From CAWHPS01 sp963831235 (lineage in GTDB: Bacteria > Fibrobacterota > OXYB2-FULL-49-7 > JAEUSG01), in contig CAWHPS010000059.1 in NCBI GenBank assembly GCA_963831235.1, positions 124,001-188,000 on the forward strand: a stretch of 64,000 bases of DNA, read 5' to 3'. The notes under the pieces are model-generated. The model was not told where the DNA came from. It did not search any database and saw only the letters and a program-made list of their open reading frames with translations. Of this stretch, positions 52,881 through 60,244 are shown piece by piece. The translations under genes and the position numbers were made by a program. The first letter of the stretch is position 1, and each line of letters begins with the position of its first letter.

Positions 52881-53780
52881 TTAATTAGCATATTTATTAT
52901 CTGCTTTTAATTTATTTATTATAACAATATATAGCCCATAAATATAAACAGATGCTATTGACACAAACAATCCAGCAAAGATTGATATAATAATAATCAA
53001 TTTCCTTTTAGGCTTAACCGGACTCAAGGGCAAAACTGGCTTTTCAAGAATATCGAACGATTGTGAATTAACAAGCATCATACGTTCAATCTCAACAGCC
53101 GCCAGATTCTGAATCTTTTCCAGTATCAATGGATCACTTGTGCTTTTTGCACTAGCCTCCAAAAAGACCCTGTTACTTTCCGCATCTCGAACAACATCTT
53201 CTCTAACCTTATTATTTAATGCGACTAAATAATAATTATTGATTTTCTCGGCAAGAGTGGCGTTTGGAAAATTAATCCCCAATGTAATAGTATTATTCTT
53301 TGAATTAACCAATACAACAAGGTGCTTTCCTCTCAACAATTCAATTCCCGAACGTAATTTTGGAATTGCAGCAGTATCTTTTACTTTCCATTCTTTTTTA
53401 CTCGTATCCCACATCTCTGGAAACAAGTAAGGCATCAGATTATTGTTATTAATAACATTTTCAGCCAATTCTCGTCCCTTGACAATAATTTCGATTCTGT
53501 TCAGGCTTGTATTACCTATCCCAAATTGTGATGCTACCAATCCTCCAGCCCCCCCGAATTGTGTAAGTAGGGATGCTGCTCCACCACTTTTCTGTGATTC
53601 CTTAGGCGTGATTAAAGCTTCTGAGTGATAAACCGGAGTTGCAAGCATAGCATATAAAATACCTATTAGCGAAAAAACAGCGGTGCCAAATATAATTTGC
53701 TTTCTATGCTGCCAAAGATTTGAGATAATTTCAAGAAGATCTATTTCCTCTTGCTGATTTAACGCTTCATTTTTATCCAA
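52881..53780 (-). CDS. wzz: Wzz-type chain-length regulator
   Basis: A 299-residue inner-membrane protein with two transmembrane helices (about 32-52 and 263-285) around a periplasmic domain. The N-terminal EEIDLLEIISNLWQHRKQII and the C-terminal KPVLPLSPVKPKRKLIIII are the family hallmarks. It lacks a kinase domain, so it is the Wzz/PCP-1 kind controlling O-antigen length. The start is a TTG (53780-53778) with AAGGA 8 bases upstream. It heads the long leftward nonulosonate run, so the region above it should carry the main promoter, though none is clear. Confidence 0.9.
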   Translation of the reverse strand: MDKNEALNQQEEIDLLEIISNLWQHRKQIIFGTAVFSLIGILYAMLATPVYHSEALITPKESQKSGGAASLLTQFGGAGGLVASQFGIGNTSLNRIEIIVKGRELAENVINNNNLMPYLFPEMWDTSKKEWKVKDTAAIPKLRSGIELLRGKHLVVLVNSKNNTITLGINFPNATLAEKINNYYLVALNNKVREDVVRDAESNRVFLEASAKSTSDPLILEKIQNLAAVEIERMMLVNSQSFDILEKPVLPLSPVKPKRKLIIIISIFAGLFVSIASVYIYGLYIVIINKLKADNKYAN

Positions 53781-53845
53781 GTCGAGAATCCTTTGGCTTT
53801 AATGGTGAACTTTTAAAAAAACACGAGCGCATCTTTTTCTTTCTT

Positions 53846-53977
53846 TCAGGACTCAACAGTCACACTCCTTTCCATGAAGTACGCTGTATTCCACGCCTTT
53901 TTATATTGCGCGTCCAATCCATCCTTAACAGGTATATATGCAGGAATTTCTCCTGGCTTTATGGGTATTTCTCTCAA
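53846..53977 (-). pseudogene. Internally deleted copy of the nucleotidyltransferase at 57015
   Basis: A 43-codon frame from a TTG with GGTGAGGGA upstream reads LREIPIKPGEIPAYIPVKDG, then LDAQYKKAWNTA, and jumps in frame to YFMERSVTVES and a stop. Both ends align closely with the 118-residue protein at 57015-57371, but about 75 residues, including the whole G-S...D-x-D catalytic part, are missing. Flanking non-coding bases downstream of the stop are also shared. The deletion preserved the frame. Confidence 0.8.
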
Positions 53978-54018
53978 TCCCTCACCTTAATTACCCTTTA
54001 ATAATGGCTATTACCCCA

Positions 54019-54141
54019 TTATAGAATCCAGTCGTCGCGCCCTGCAGATGCCAGAACAATGGCTGGACGCAGCTTGCTGCCGGAAAGATCGGAGAATGGG
54101 AAGGTAACGAGAACTACTGCGCCTGCTGAAGGTGAGACCAC
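54019..54141 (-). pseudogene. Truncated PemK/MazF-type toxin
   Basis: From a GTG at 54141, overlapping the antitoxin gene, the frame reads GAVVLVTFPFSDLSGSKLRP followed by AIVLASAGRDDWIL and stops after 40 codons. The N-terminal strand and FPFxDLSGSKxRP loop are unmistakable for PemK-type endoribonucleases, which are ~110 residues. The remaining two thirds are gone, so it should be inactive. Confidence 0.75.
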
Positions 54142-54326
54142 GCCTTATCCTCCTCAGGCCGATTCCAATCCTCAGCCAATGCAGGTTCACTAAGTAATGC
54201 CGCTTCAGACACATCAGTTTCTTCGATTATTGTAACGAAGGCCCTGCATTTATGCGAAAGGTGAACAGGTTCTTTCAGAACAATATGTCCATCTGAATCA
54301 ATTATCGCTTCGATTGTCTTTAACAT
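54114..54326 (-). CDS. Antitoxin of the truncated PemK-type toxin
   Basis: A 70-residue protein: an N-terminal AbrB/VapB-like strand pattern (TIEAIIDSDGHIVLKEPVHL) and an acidic, Trp-containing tail (EPALAEDWNRPEEDKAWSHL) that normally wraps the toxin. It overlaps the toxin remnant by 28 bases. With the toxin broken it is a likely relic. Confidence 0.65.
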   Translation of the reverse strand: MLKTIEAIIDSDGHIVLKEPVHLSHKCRAFVTIIEETDVSEAALLSEPALAEDWNRPEEDKAWSHLQQAQ

Positions 54327-54404
54327 TTTTCCCTTTTGACATTAATATATAACTGTACCGCAGATTTTTTCAAGATTTTATTAAGTTTGTTCCAAATGTG
54401 ATTT

Positions 54405-54596
54405 TCATGCTTTCTTATACTTCGCCATTACATCTTCATAGGAAACAGGCTTTTCGGTTCCATTTTTATAAGCACTCCAACGGTTTGATGCTTCCTGCGC
54501 CCATACTTTATCAATTGTCTTATCCGTACGAATCATGTCCCCAATAATGTTATGGACAATCCGTATTCTTTCTGACATTGTCAGCTTTCCAATCAC
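54405..54596 (-). CDS. Small third gene of the Panacea module
   Basis: About 63 residues: LTMSERIRIVHNIIGDMIRT, then a Trp-containing helix and EKPVSYEDVMAKYKKA. The pattern (LT..ER...V..I...I ... S.E.V...) resembles small addiction-module components. AGGAG precedes a GTG at 54596 by 9 bases, while the TTG at 54605 would have no spacing, so I take the GTG. It follows the putative toxin directly. Function unknown. Confidence 0.55.
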   Translation of the reverse strand: MIGKLTMSERIRIVHNIIGDMIRTDKTIDKVWAQEASNRWSAYKNGTEKPVSYEDVMAKYKKA

Positions 54597-54601
54597 CGCG
54601 T

Positions 54602-55105
54602 TCAACTCCTAATCTGGGAACCGTCTGAATCAGGCGGAGACGATATTGGGGGATCAATAATGCTATTCTTAATATAAGGACCGACCAATGGGCTTTTTTT
54701 AATTGCTTGAAGAATGGCGGCCTGTAACTTTTCCGGAAATGACCGGCCTCTTTCCCTCATTTCAAATTTGAATGATTTTTCGACTCTGCTTTCAAAACCT
54801 GTTTTACTAATCATTTCAACCAGATTGCAATCTATCAGGCTTGGTTTGGAAAGAAAGGGAAAATCTTTCGAATCCACTTCAATTAACGACTCTAATGCAG
54901 AAACATTGGAGTTCTTATAATATCTTTTCCTTTTATCGATCTGTGAAGTTATGATACAAACAACCAAACAATGACTTTTATCCGTGGGCACCAACACATA
55001 ATTGTGGGGAGGGGCGTCTAAGGAATATTTTTTGTCTTTAAAATAAATTACTCCAAAAACCTTCTCGTTAATAGACGCGAGAAAATGATGAAATGGCAGG
55101 TCCAT
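54602..55105 (-). CDS. Putative toxin paired with PanA, MazF/PemK-like
   Basis: About 167 residues. PPHNYVLVPTDKSHCLVVCI, ITSQ, DSKDFPFLSKPSLIDCN and LVEMISK recall the PemK/MazF barrel strands (nucleic-acid-binding loop, then I-D-x-x-x-F-P-x-L-x-K-x-S), with a longer C-terminal helix-rich tail ending PPISSPPDSDGSQIRS. The ATG shares one base with the panA stop (TAATG). Its place after a Panacea antitoxin gene makes it the toxin candidate; the family match is tentative. Confidence 0.6.
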   Translation of the reverse strand: MDLPFHHFLASINEKVFGVIYFKDKKYSLDAPPHNYVLVPTDKSHCLVVCIITSQIDKRKRYYKNSNVSALESLIEVDSKDFPFLSKPSLIDCNLVEMISKTGFESRVEKSFKFEMRERGRSFPEKLQAAILQAIKKSPLVGPYIKNSIIDPPISSPPDSDGSQIRS

Positions 55106-55677
55106 TACGTGTAACAACCCGACATTATTCTTTTGGATTCTTTAACATGCGCCGAAGGGATGTCAAAAAGACCGGCGGTTTGGTCATTCAATATATCCTC
55201 AAGCGGCATTGCAGCTCTACGAACAGTTTTTTCCATAAGCGCTTTCTCATGTTTGACCCATTCGGGAAATTTATGGGTCTTACCGACCAAATCCCATTTC
55301 TTAAGCCGGCCAAATTTCTTTATAATATAATTTAACGCATCAATATCAGTTTCAGATAGCATTTGCGGCAAAAACTTTGTTTTTTTCTTTGCAATCAGTT
55401 GTCCTTTGCCATTGATTCCAATTCTTTCTTTGATAAATGCTTTCTCCTCTTTAATAACAGAAAGCGGTTCATTAAAATTAATCACATCTTTGGCAATAGA
55501 ACCTACCGGCCCGAATTCCATCGCATAATACTCATCATTTGTGATGGTGCGCCCATATCTCGCCAAATGATATTTGTCCGCTAAATACAACAGCTTAATC
55601 AATTTAAGCCTTTCCGCGGGCCCAATCATTTTTAGAATATGATAAAGACATTCGGTGATAATATTTGTTTGGTTCAT
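55105..55677 (-). CDS. panA: Panacea-domain (PanA/DUF4065) antitoxin
   Basis: A 190-residue protein. Residues ~8-100 are the Panacea domain of SocA/GepA/PanA proteins: LKLIKLLYLADKYHLARYGR, ITNDEYYAMEFGPVGSIAKD, with the hallmark helix and GP-V motif, then LSETDIDALNYIIKKFG. Panacea domains neutralise many unrelated toxins in two-gene modules, with the toxin encoded next to it. Here the likely toxin follows immediately. Confidence 0.82.
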   Translation of the reverse strand: MNQTNIITECLYHILKMIGPAERLKLIKLLYLADKYHLARYGRTITNDEYYAMEFGPVGSIAKDVINFNEPLSVIKEEKAFIKERIGINGKGQLIAKKKTKFLPQMLSETDIDALNYIIKKFGRLKKWDLVGKTHKFPEWVKHEKALMEKTVRRAAMPLEDILNDQTAGLFDIPSAHVKESKRIMSGCYT

Positions 55678-55681
55678 AGGT

Positions 55682-55904
55682 TTATTTGCGTCTTTTTCGG
55701 TAAACCTTATACTCTCCTGTAATTAAATTTAAATAAAAAATTGAATCGATTTCAACACATTCTTTTGTATATTCACCGTCTTAAAAGGATAACCTGCATG
55801 ACATAATATCCGCCTCATTGGCAAATCCGCCGATTTTAACCACTGTCTGCGGGTATATCCTCTGTGGCTTACAAATGCGGGGATAGGCGGGAATTTCATC
55901 CGCA
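55682..55904 (-). pseudogene. Degenerate frame upstream of panA with an in-frame stop
   Basis: One reading frame encodes INADEIPAYPRICKPQRIYP and QTVVKIGGFANEADIMSCRLSF, a TAA at 55781-55783, then DGEYTKECVEIDSIFYLNLI and TGEYKVYRKRRK to a stop just before panA. The text on both sides of the stop looks protein-like and in the same frame. I do not recognise it. It may be an old gene with a nonsense mutation. Confidence 0.4.
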
Positions 55905-56141
55905 TTAATGGCAAGTTCCATTAATAGGATCAGATAACGCTTTCCTGATCCTATTAATGGAACATGATTCCATTCGTTCCCATTCCGCATCACGGCCTTT
56001 TCCAAGAGACCGGATTTTCCGCTTCTTGGAAAGCTCTGAAAGCGCCCTCTTTAAAGTCGGATAGCTCACGGAAGGACAAGCACGTTGGACATCAGCCAAC
56101 CGAAAATGGGTTGGAAGGCGCAGAATCGCATTTTCTACCAT
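55905..56141 (-). CDS. Winged-helix DNA-binding fragment
   Basis: 78 codons. AILRLPTHFRLADVQRACPS and VSYPTLKRALSELSKKRKIR form a winged helix, ending GKGRDAEWERM, as in the C-termini of some Fic-type or stand-alone regulators. The last 20 codons run through a perfect inverted repeat (55915-55963) and look unrelated to the fold, so the original end was probably replaced. Confidence 0.5.
   Translation of the reverse strand: MVENAILRLPTHFRLADVQRACPSVSYPTLKRALSELSKKRKIRSLGKGRDAEWERMESCSINRIRKALSDPINGTCH
55915..55963. repeat. Perfect 19-bp inverted repeat
   Basis: GTTCCATTAATAGGATCAG (55915-55933) and its exact complement (55945-55963) surround an 11-base loop. No T run follows on either side, so it is not a standard terminator. 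It could be an operator, a recombination site or the foot of a lost element. Confidence 0.85.
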
Positions 56142-56257
56142 TTCCCGCTTTGCCCCTTTGGCTTAAATAGTCTTTAGAACATCGTGATTTAGTGGAGTGT
56201 CAAGATAATAATCATATTCAAAAGATTTCATTCATACACCTTTTTTGTTTCTTCAAT

Positions 56258-56644
56258 TTAAGGCACAAGTTTCGCTATCTCCTTAACGAAAATTTCCACC
56301 TCATTAAACCACGGCTGCACGTCCGTTTCCTCGAATACAAAAAACGGCCCATAATCGCTTTCCTGTCTTCTGTCAAAAAGGTCATTGTAAATGGCGGCAA
56401 TTTCTTTAGGTACCTTCCCTGCTTTGACAAACTGTTTGTTGAAAAGAGAGCGTACTCCGGAATGTTTTGAGGATGAAATCCCGTCTTTTTCCAGTAAGGC
56501 TGAAACCGAATAGAAGCAGGCATAATATAACCTGCTTACACACGTATTAAAATGGCCGGAATTAGCAAGGATTTTGGCTTCTTCCAGGGACTCTTTGGCA
56601 CGTTTTAAAAGATGTTGTACTAAATCACCAGGCGTTTCTTTCAT
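56258..56644 (-). CDS. HEPN-domain protein
   Basis: A 128-residue all-helical protein: LKRAKESLEEAKILANSGHF, SRLYYACFYSVSALLEKDG, HSGVRSLFNKQF, and FDRRQESDYGPFFVFEE. This is the HEPN type paired with minimal nucleotidyltransferases. In HEPN/MNT modules the HEPN protein is the RNase-like toxin and the MNT protein silences it by adenylylation. It overlaps the MNT gene by ATGA. Confidence 0.82.
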   Translation of the reverse strand: MKETPGDLVQHLLKRAKESLEEAKILANSGHFNTCVSRLYYACFYSVSALLEKDGISSSKHSGVRSLFNKQFVKAGKVPKEIAAIYNDLFDRRQESDYGPFFVFEETDVQPWFNEVEIFVKEIAKLVP

Positions 56645-56952
56645 AAACGAATCCCTTCACGTTCCACGGATTTATGTAGAGGAACTATCCGGTAATCCGG
56701 GTCATTCCATAATTGGCGACTCTTAACAATGGTGCTTATGACTTCGCCCATTTCCCATTCGATTTCATACAATGAATGGCGTATCCGGTCTGCACGTATA
56801 ATATCTACCGATCCATCCACAAGAACCAGGAAATCCCAATCCGAATATTCCTGATAATCTTCCCTGGCTCGGGAACCGAAAAGTATAACATCCGCTAACG
56901 GTTCGATTAAAAGAACTGCTTTTTTAACTTTTTGTAAGATTTCCTCTCGCAT
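56641..56952 (-). CDS. MNT-type nucleotidyltransferase (partner of HEPN)
   Basis: A 103-residue minimal nucleotidyltransferase. ADVILFGSRAREDYQEYSDW followed by DFLVLVDG gives the G-S-R-A-R...S-D-x-D catalytic motif. It is the antitoxin-like half of the HEPN/MNT pair, expected to modify the HEPN protein with AMP. It is the first gene of the pair. Confidence 0.85.
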   Translation of the reverse strand: MREEILQKVKKAVLLIEPLADVILFGSRAREDYQEYSDWDFLVLVDGSVDIIRADRIRHSLYEIEWEMGEVISTIVKSRQLWNDPDYRIVPLHKSVEREGIRL

Positions 56953-57014
56953 GCTAATCCTCCTGCCTGGCGTTTTTCCTCTCCCCTCCCCTATAAGCGG
57001 CTTTCTTTTTTCTT

Positions 57015-57371
57015 TCAGGACTCAACAGGCACACTCCTTTCCATGAAGTACGCCCGTTTCAAAGACAACATACTCCGAAGGGGAACAATATCAATGACCC
57101 ATGGAAAAAAGCAATTCATGAGTTTTTCAGCATCCATTTTGTCAGACAGGGTAAATTCCGGCACCACTAAATCAATATCCGATCCTTCATGAAATCTATC
57201 TCTATGTAAAAGAGAACCAGCAACACGAACTTTGATATTCTTAAACCGTGTTTGCAATACCTTTACAGCCTTAAAAGCGGTATTCCACGCCTTCTTATAT
57301 TGCGCGTCCAATCCATCATTAACAGGTATATATGCGGGAATTTCTCCTGACTTAATAACAAGTTTTCTCAT
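57015..57371 (-). CDS. Small nucleotidyltransferase-domain protein
   Basis: 118 residues beginning MRKLVIKSGEIPAYIPVNDG. VRVAGSLLHRDRFHEGSDIDLVVPE is the polymerase-beta-like catalytic motif (GS and the D-I-D pair). It has no HEPN partner next to it. The start at 57371 matches the aligned start of the deleted copy at 53846-53977; the longer frame would add unrelated residues. Role unknown, possibly a relic of a toxin-antitoxin pair. Confidence 0.68.
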   Translation of the reverse strand: MRKLVIKSGEIPAYIPVNDGLDAQYKKAWNTAFKAVKVLQTRFKNIKVRVAGSLLHRDRFHEGSDIDLVVPEFTLSDKMDAEKLMNCFFPWVIDIVPLRSMLSLKRAYFMERSVPVES

Positions 57372-57460
57372 TTTATAACCGTAAATATATATTTGGCGCA
57401 TCGTGTGTTTTAGTGGGTACACACAACCCATTGTATTTAAAAACCTTAACACATGGGAAA

Positions 57461-58016
57461 CCCATCCCCCCGCAATGCTGTTGACTTAAGGTTGACGGAT
57501 GTAAACAGTTAGAAAAACCTGGTTTTAACCCCTTTTCTTTTCTCCAAACTTCTTCTTGGCCACTATTTGTCCGGTGGCACGGAGGCCACCGGCCTGTAAT
57601 TATATTTGTTTTTATGTGCGAGGCCAGAGACGGCCTCGCATTCAGCTACAATCTTTTTTTTGTTTTCACCGAGCCGTCTCTGGCTCGGTATCAAAAATAA
57701 CTAACCATCAGACCAGCCGGCGGCCTCCGTGCCGCCGGGCAAATTGAGGGAATTCCCCAAGGTTTTTATACGTCTTAAATGTCACATGTCAACCTTAAGT
57801 CAACGGCATTGCATCACCCCGACCCCCTTCCCTTTTTCTTAAAGGAAAAATGGAAGGGGGAGTCAAGATTAAAACACAAAAAACCTTTTTGCATTTTTCA
57901 GAACCCTTCCCTTTTTCCCTCAAGAAAAAGGGAAGGGCAGGGATGGGTTTGGTAATTTGATAAAAATTCTTTTTATCCAACATATTGTATATACCCATGA
58001 AAAAGTACGATGCCCC
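57461..58016. repeat. Palindromic interspersed repeat, copy 2, interrupted
   Basis: Second copy of the element at 16971-17184, with the same two hairpins (57826-57864 and around 57903-57938) and the same end (ATCCAACATATTGTATATA...GATGCCCC). It is split after its first ~11 bases by a 341-bp foldback element (57472-57812). Removing that element gives a unit collinear with copy 1. Confidence 0.88.
57472..57812. mobile_element. MITE-like foldback element nested in the repeat
   Basis: About 341 bp with 25-bp terminal inverted repeats, GCAATGC(T/C)GTTGACTTAAG and GTTGAC, differing at one base. The outside 8-9 bases are CATCCCCCC and CATCACCCC, a near target duplication. Inside are nested hairpins: CCGGTGGCACGGAGGCCACCGG-like arms pair with a later copy, and GCGAGGC...GCCTCGC and CCGAGCC-type stems lie between. 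There is no protein-coding frame. It probably moves using a transposase encoded elsewhere. Confidence 0.82.
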
Positions 58017-58029
58017 ATATATTTATAAA

Positions 58030-58053
58030 TGAATAACCCCATGCAGGGTTATT
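58030..58053 (-). terminator. Stem-loop at the end of the small gene
   Basis: AATAACCC and GGGTTATT arms with a 6-base loop start at the stop codon of the leftward gene. An AT-rich stretch follows, but there is no strong T run, so termination is plausible rather than sure. Confidence 0.45.
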
Positions 58054-58240
58054 TCGACTGATACGATAGACCATATCCTTTTGCACCAATCACACGTTTG
58101 GAATAGGACACCAATCTTCCACCAAACTTCTTCTGGGTTTTTTTCAAATGCGCAGCATACTTTACCGGATCATAATTAAACCTGGCGGCGATTTTGTCGG
58201 CGTTGGACCTGACTTCTTCGACAATAGGGTCTTTAAACAT
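58049..58240 (-). CDS. Small basic protein, possible antitoxin
   Basis: 63 residues starting MFKDPIVEEVRSNADKIAAR, then FNYDPVKYAAHLKKTQKKFG and a basic end. The start DPIVEEVR followed by a fNYD-like segment is a recurrent small-protein family near toxin-antitoxin genes. I choose ATG 58240, with GGGAGG seven bases upstream, over ATG 58246, which would touch the ribosome site. Confidence 0.6.
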   Translation of the reverse strand: MFKDPIVEEVRSNADKIAARFNYDPVKYAAHLKKTQKKFGGRLVSYSKRVIGAKGYGLSYQSK

Positions 58241-58316
58241 TTTCATCCCTCCCCATGAGTTCCTCGGGCGTTACAATGACAGGCATCGGAAGCCCAAGCT
58301 CTTCATTCAAAGACAT
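58233..58316 (-). pseudogene. C-terminal remnant of a nucleotidyltransferase-like gene
   Basis: A 27-codon frame, MSLNEELGLPMPVIVTPEEL plus MGRDENV, resembles the end of MNT-type nucleotidyltransferases, where a [LI]G.P..VIVVTPE.L phrase is common. Upstream in another frame is further protein-like text (GLIKRTPLGIAKIYISEYL). It overlaps the next gene's start. It is probably the debris of the original first gene of the pair. Confidence 0.4.
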
Positions 58317-58381
58317 CAACTTTCTGCTTCATAAGTATTCTGAAATATATATTTTAGCAATTCCCAACGGCGTCCTTTTGA

Positions 58382-59806
58382 TTAACCCACACTCCGCGCC
58401 GCCATCCAATACCCGCCTGTTTTCCTGCTCCCACGATATTCAATCAAATGACCTGCTATCATTTTCCTGACCTGCTTTTCAACTGTATCAACTGGTATTT
58501 CAAGCCGCTTTGATATCTCTTTAACCTTAATTCCGCCCCTGCTTTGTATCAACTCCATAATAACAAGCTGTTTCTGAGACATTCCGCCATTTATTCCGCC
58601 ATTTATTCCGCCATTTATTCCGCCATGTTTTAACAAATTAGGTTTCTTATCGGTTTTCCTCTTTATAGGAAAAACTGTAACAAGAAAACCATTGCTCACC
58701 TCGGAAAAAACAGGCATCCGGAAACCCGTCCCCTCAAAAGCGTCCAGCACCCTTTTAATGCCGGAACCATATTTCTCAATAAGGCCTGCCTCTTTAAAAA
58801 TGTCGGCGATTTTCCTGTTACGCGGCTGCGAAAAATACCTGCCGGAAAGGAGCGCGTCCACAGTAAGCCCTTCGGGTAGTTTCCCCTGATTGTAGATTTC
58901 TATTTTATCGTCGAAAACCTTGATGATGGAATCCGCACTGCCGGTATAGTCGCGATGGATAATCGCATTGATTACAATTTCACGCAGGGCGTCAACCGGA
59001 TACGCCCATTCATCTGTATGACGCGCGGCACCGGTGACAATAACCCGCTTGTTGATATGCTTAAGAAGAAAAGACAAAACGCGGTCAACTTCAGAAAAGA
59101 GATCTTCTTTAAGCCTGACGTCGTCCTGGATGATGGTCTCCGTCTGAAAACGCCCCATCTCAATTGTTGAGAGAGAAGAATTGCCGGCCATAAACAGAAG
59201 AAAACAAGCATGCGTAATCTGATTGCCCCGTATCAACTCAAATTTATGAAGGACATCAAGGGGCGCATCCGTTATCGGCAATCCCCTGCCCCGGTTTGCA
59301 AGGGTAATGAATGTCCTGACCTTCTCAAGGGAAACATCTTCGAGTGTATGCTGATCATCATAAAGACAATCCCAACTCCGGTTAAATGTCTTCAGATGCA
59401 AGCCAACAGCGTCTGAAATGGAAATTTGAATATTGGCGTTGGCGACCCTGCGGTAATACCTGCCCTTACAAGAGACTGGCTTGATGGGGGATTCCGGAAT
59501 GGAGAACTCGATGACCGGTTTACTGCCTGTTGCATGGGTACTTATTTCCGGTGTCAGAATAGGCTGTGTGACGTTCCGGATTTGATTCACCCATTGTTGG
59601 ACTAATTCTTTCCCGCAAGAAACACCGATAATGCCGCCGTTATCCGTAACGCCGATGTAGACGGAACCACCTTTGGTATTGGCGAATGCGGTCAGCGTCT
59701 CAATAACTTCATTTCCAAAGGAGGCCTTAAATTCTATCGTTTCACCTTCACCGGAAGCCAGGAGCGAGCTTAATTTCTCTGTTGTAATTTTCAACCTGGA
59801 ACCCAT
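58382..59806 (-). CDS. AlbA_2/Schlafen-type ATP-binding regulator with HATPase-like domain
   Basis: A 474-residue protein of a common family of putative transcription regulators. N-terminal AlbA_2: GEGETIEFKASFGNEVIETL, TAFANTKGGSVYIGVTDNGG. A middle region has FLLFMAGN. The C-terminal HATPase_c_4-like part has REIVINAIIHRDYTGSADSI, KIEIYNQGKLPEGL and RNRKIADIFKEAGLIEKYGS, with a winged helix at the end (VKEISKRLEIPVDTVEKQVRK). A GGIN/NGGI tandem repeat links the last two domains. Confidence 0.82.
   Translation of the reverse strand: MGSRLKITTEKLSSLLASGEGETIEFKASFGNEVIETLTAFANTKGGSVYIGVTDNGGIIGVSCGKELVQQWVNQIRNVTQPILTPEISTHATGSKPVIEFSIPESPIKPVSCKGRYYRRVANANIQISISDAVGLHLKTFNRSWDCLYDDQHTLEDVSLEKVRTFITLANRGRGLPITDAPLDVLHKFELIRGNQITHACFLLFMAGNSSLSTIEMGRFQTETIIQDDVRLKEDLFSEVDRVLSFLLKHINKRVIVTGAARHTDEWAYPVDALREIVINAIIHRDYTGSADSIIKVFDDKIEIYNQGKLPEGLTVDALLSGRYFSQPRNRKIADIFKEAGLIEKYGSGIKRVLDAFEGTGFRMPVFSEVSNGFLVTVFPIKRKTDKKPNLLKHGGINGGINGGINGGMSQKQLVIMELIQSRGGIKVKEISKRLEIPVDTVEKQVRKMIAGHLIEYRGSRKTGGYWMAARSVG
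58581..58628. repeat. 12-bp tandem repeat, four units, in coding sequence
   Basis: ATTCCGCCATTT is repeated three times exactly, with a fourth variant unit. In the regulator gene it encodes a GGI-NGGI-NGGI-NGGM linker in frame, so changes in unit number keep the frame and alter linker length. Confidence 0.9.
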
Positions 59807-59905
59807 ATATTTTTAACTACCTAAGGTGTTCAAAGCATGTTTTTCTGAATAAGCACAAGGTCTTTAGCCTTTTGAATCAAAATCTGGAAGGGAGGTAAAA
59901 ATTCT

Positions 59906-60217
59906 TCATGCTGCATATAAAAGCATTCCCTTGGTGTTTATTTCTCTGTAAATAGAGCCTGTTTGTGCTTTATAAAACTCAAATTCAGGTTTTGATACTA
60001 CTAAAATATCAAAAGGATGGTGAATTCCCAACAGTTTGGCTCTAGCCTCATTCATTTCTTTCATTTTCGAAGAAACGACATCCTTTACAACAAGCAAATC
60101 GATATCGCTATCCCGATTTGGATTACCATAGGCATAACTTCCAAAGAGGAATATCTTTAATGGAAATACTGATTTCAAACGATCTATTATTTGATCACAT
60201 AGTTGCTTTTCGAGCAT
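59906..60217 (-). CDS. MNT-type nucleotidyltransferase, no HEPN partner
   Basis: A 103-residue minimal nucleotidyltransferase. KIFLFGSYAYGNPNRDSDID followed by LLVVKD gives the catalytic G-S-x-A...S-D-x-D motif, then HHPFDILVVSKPEFE. The usual HEPN gene is missing, and the downstream gap of ~100 bases carries none. It may act alone or be a half-lost pair. Confidence 0.78.
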   Translation of the reverse strand: MLEKQLCDQIIDRLKSVFPLKIFLFGSYAYGNPNRDSDIDLLVVKDVVSSKMKEMNEARAKLLGIHHPFDILVVSKPEFEFYKAQTGSIYREINTKGMLLYAA

Positions 60218-60244
60218 AATTTTTTATTCAAAAAGTCTTCATCC

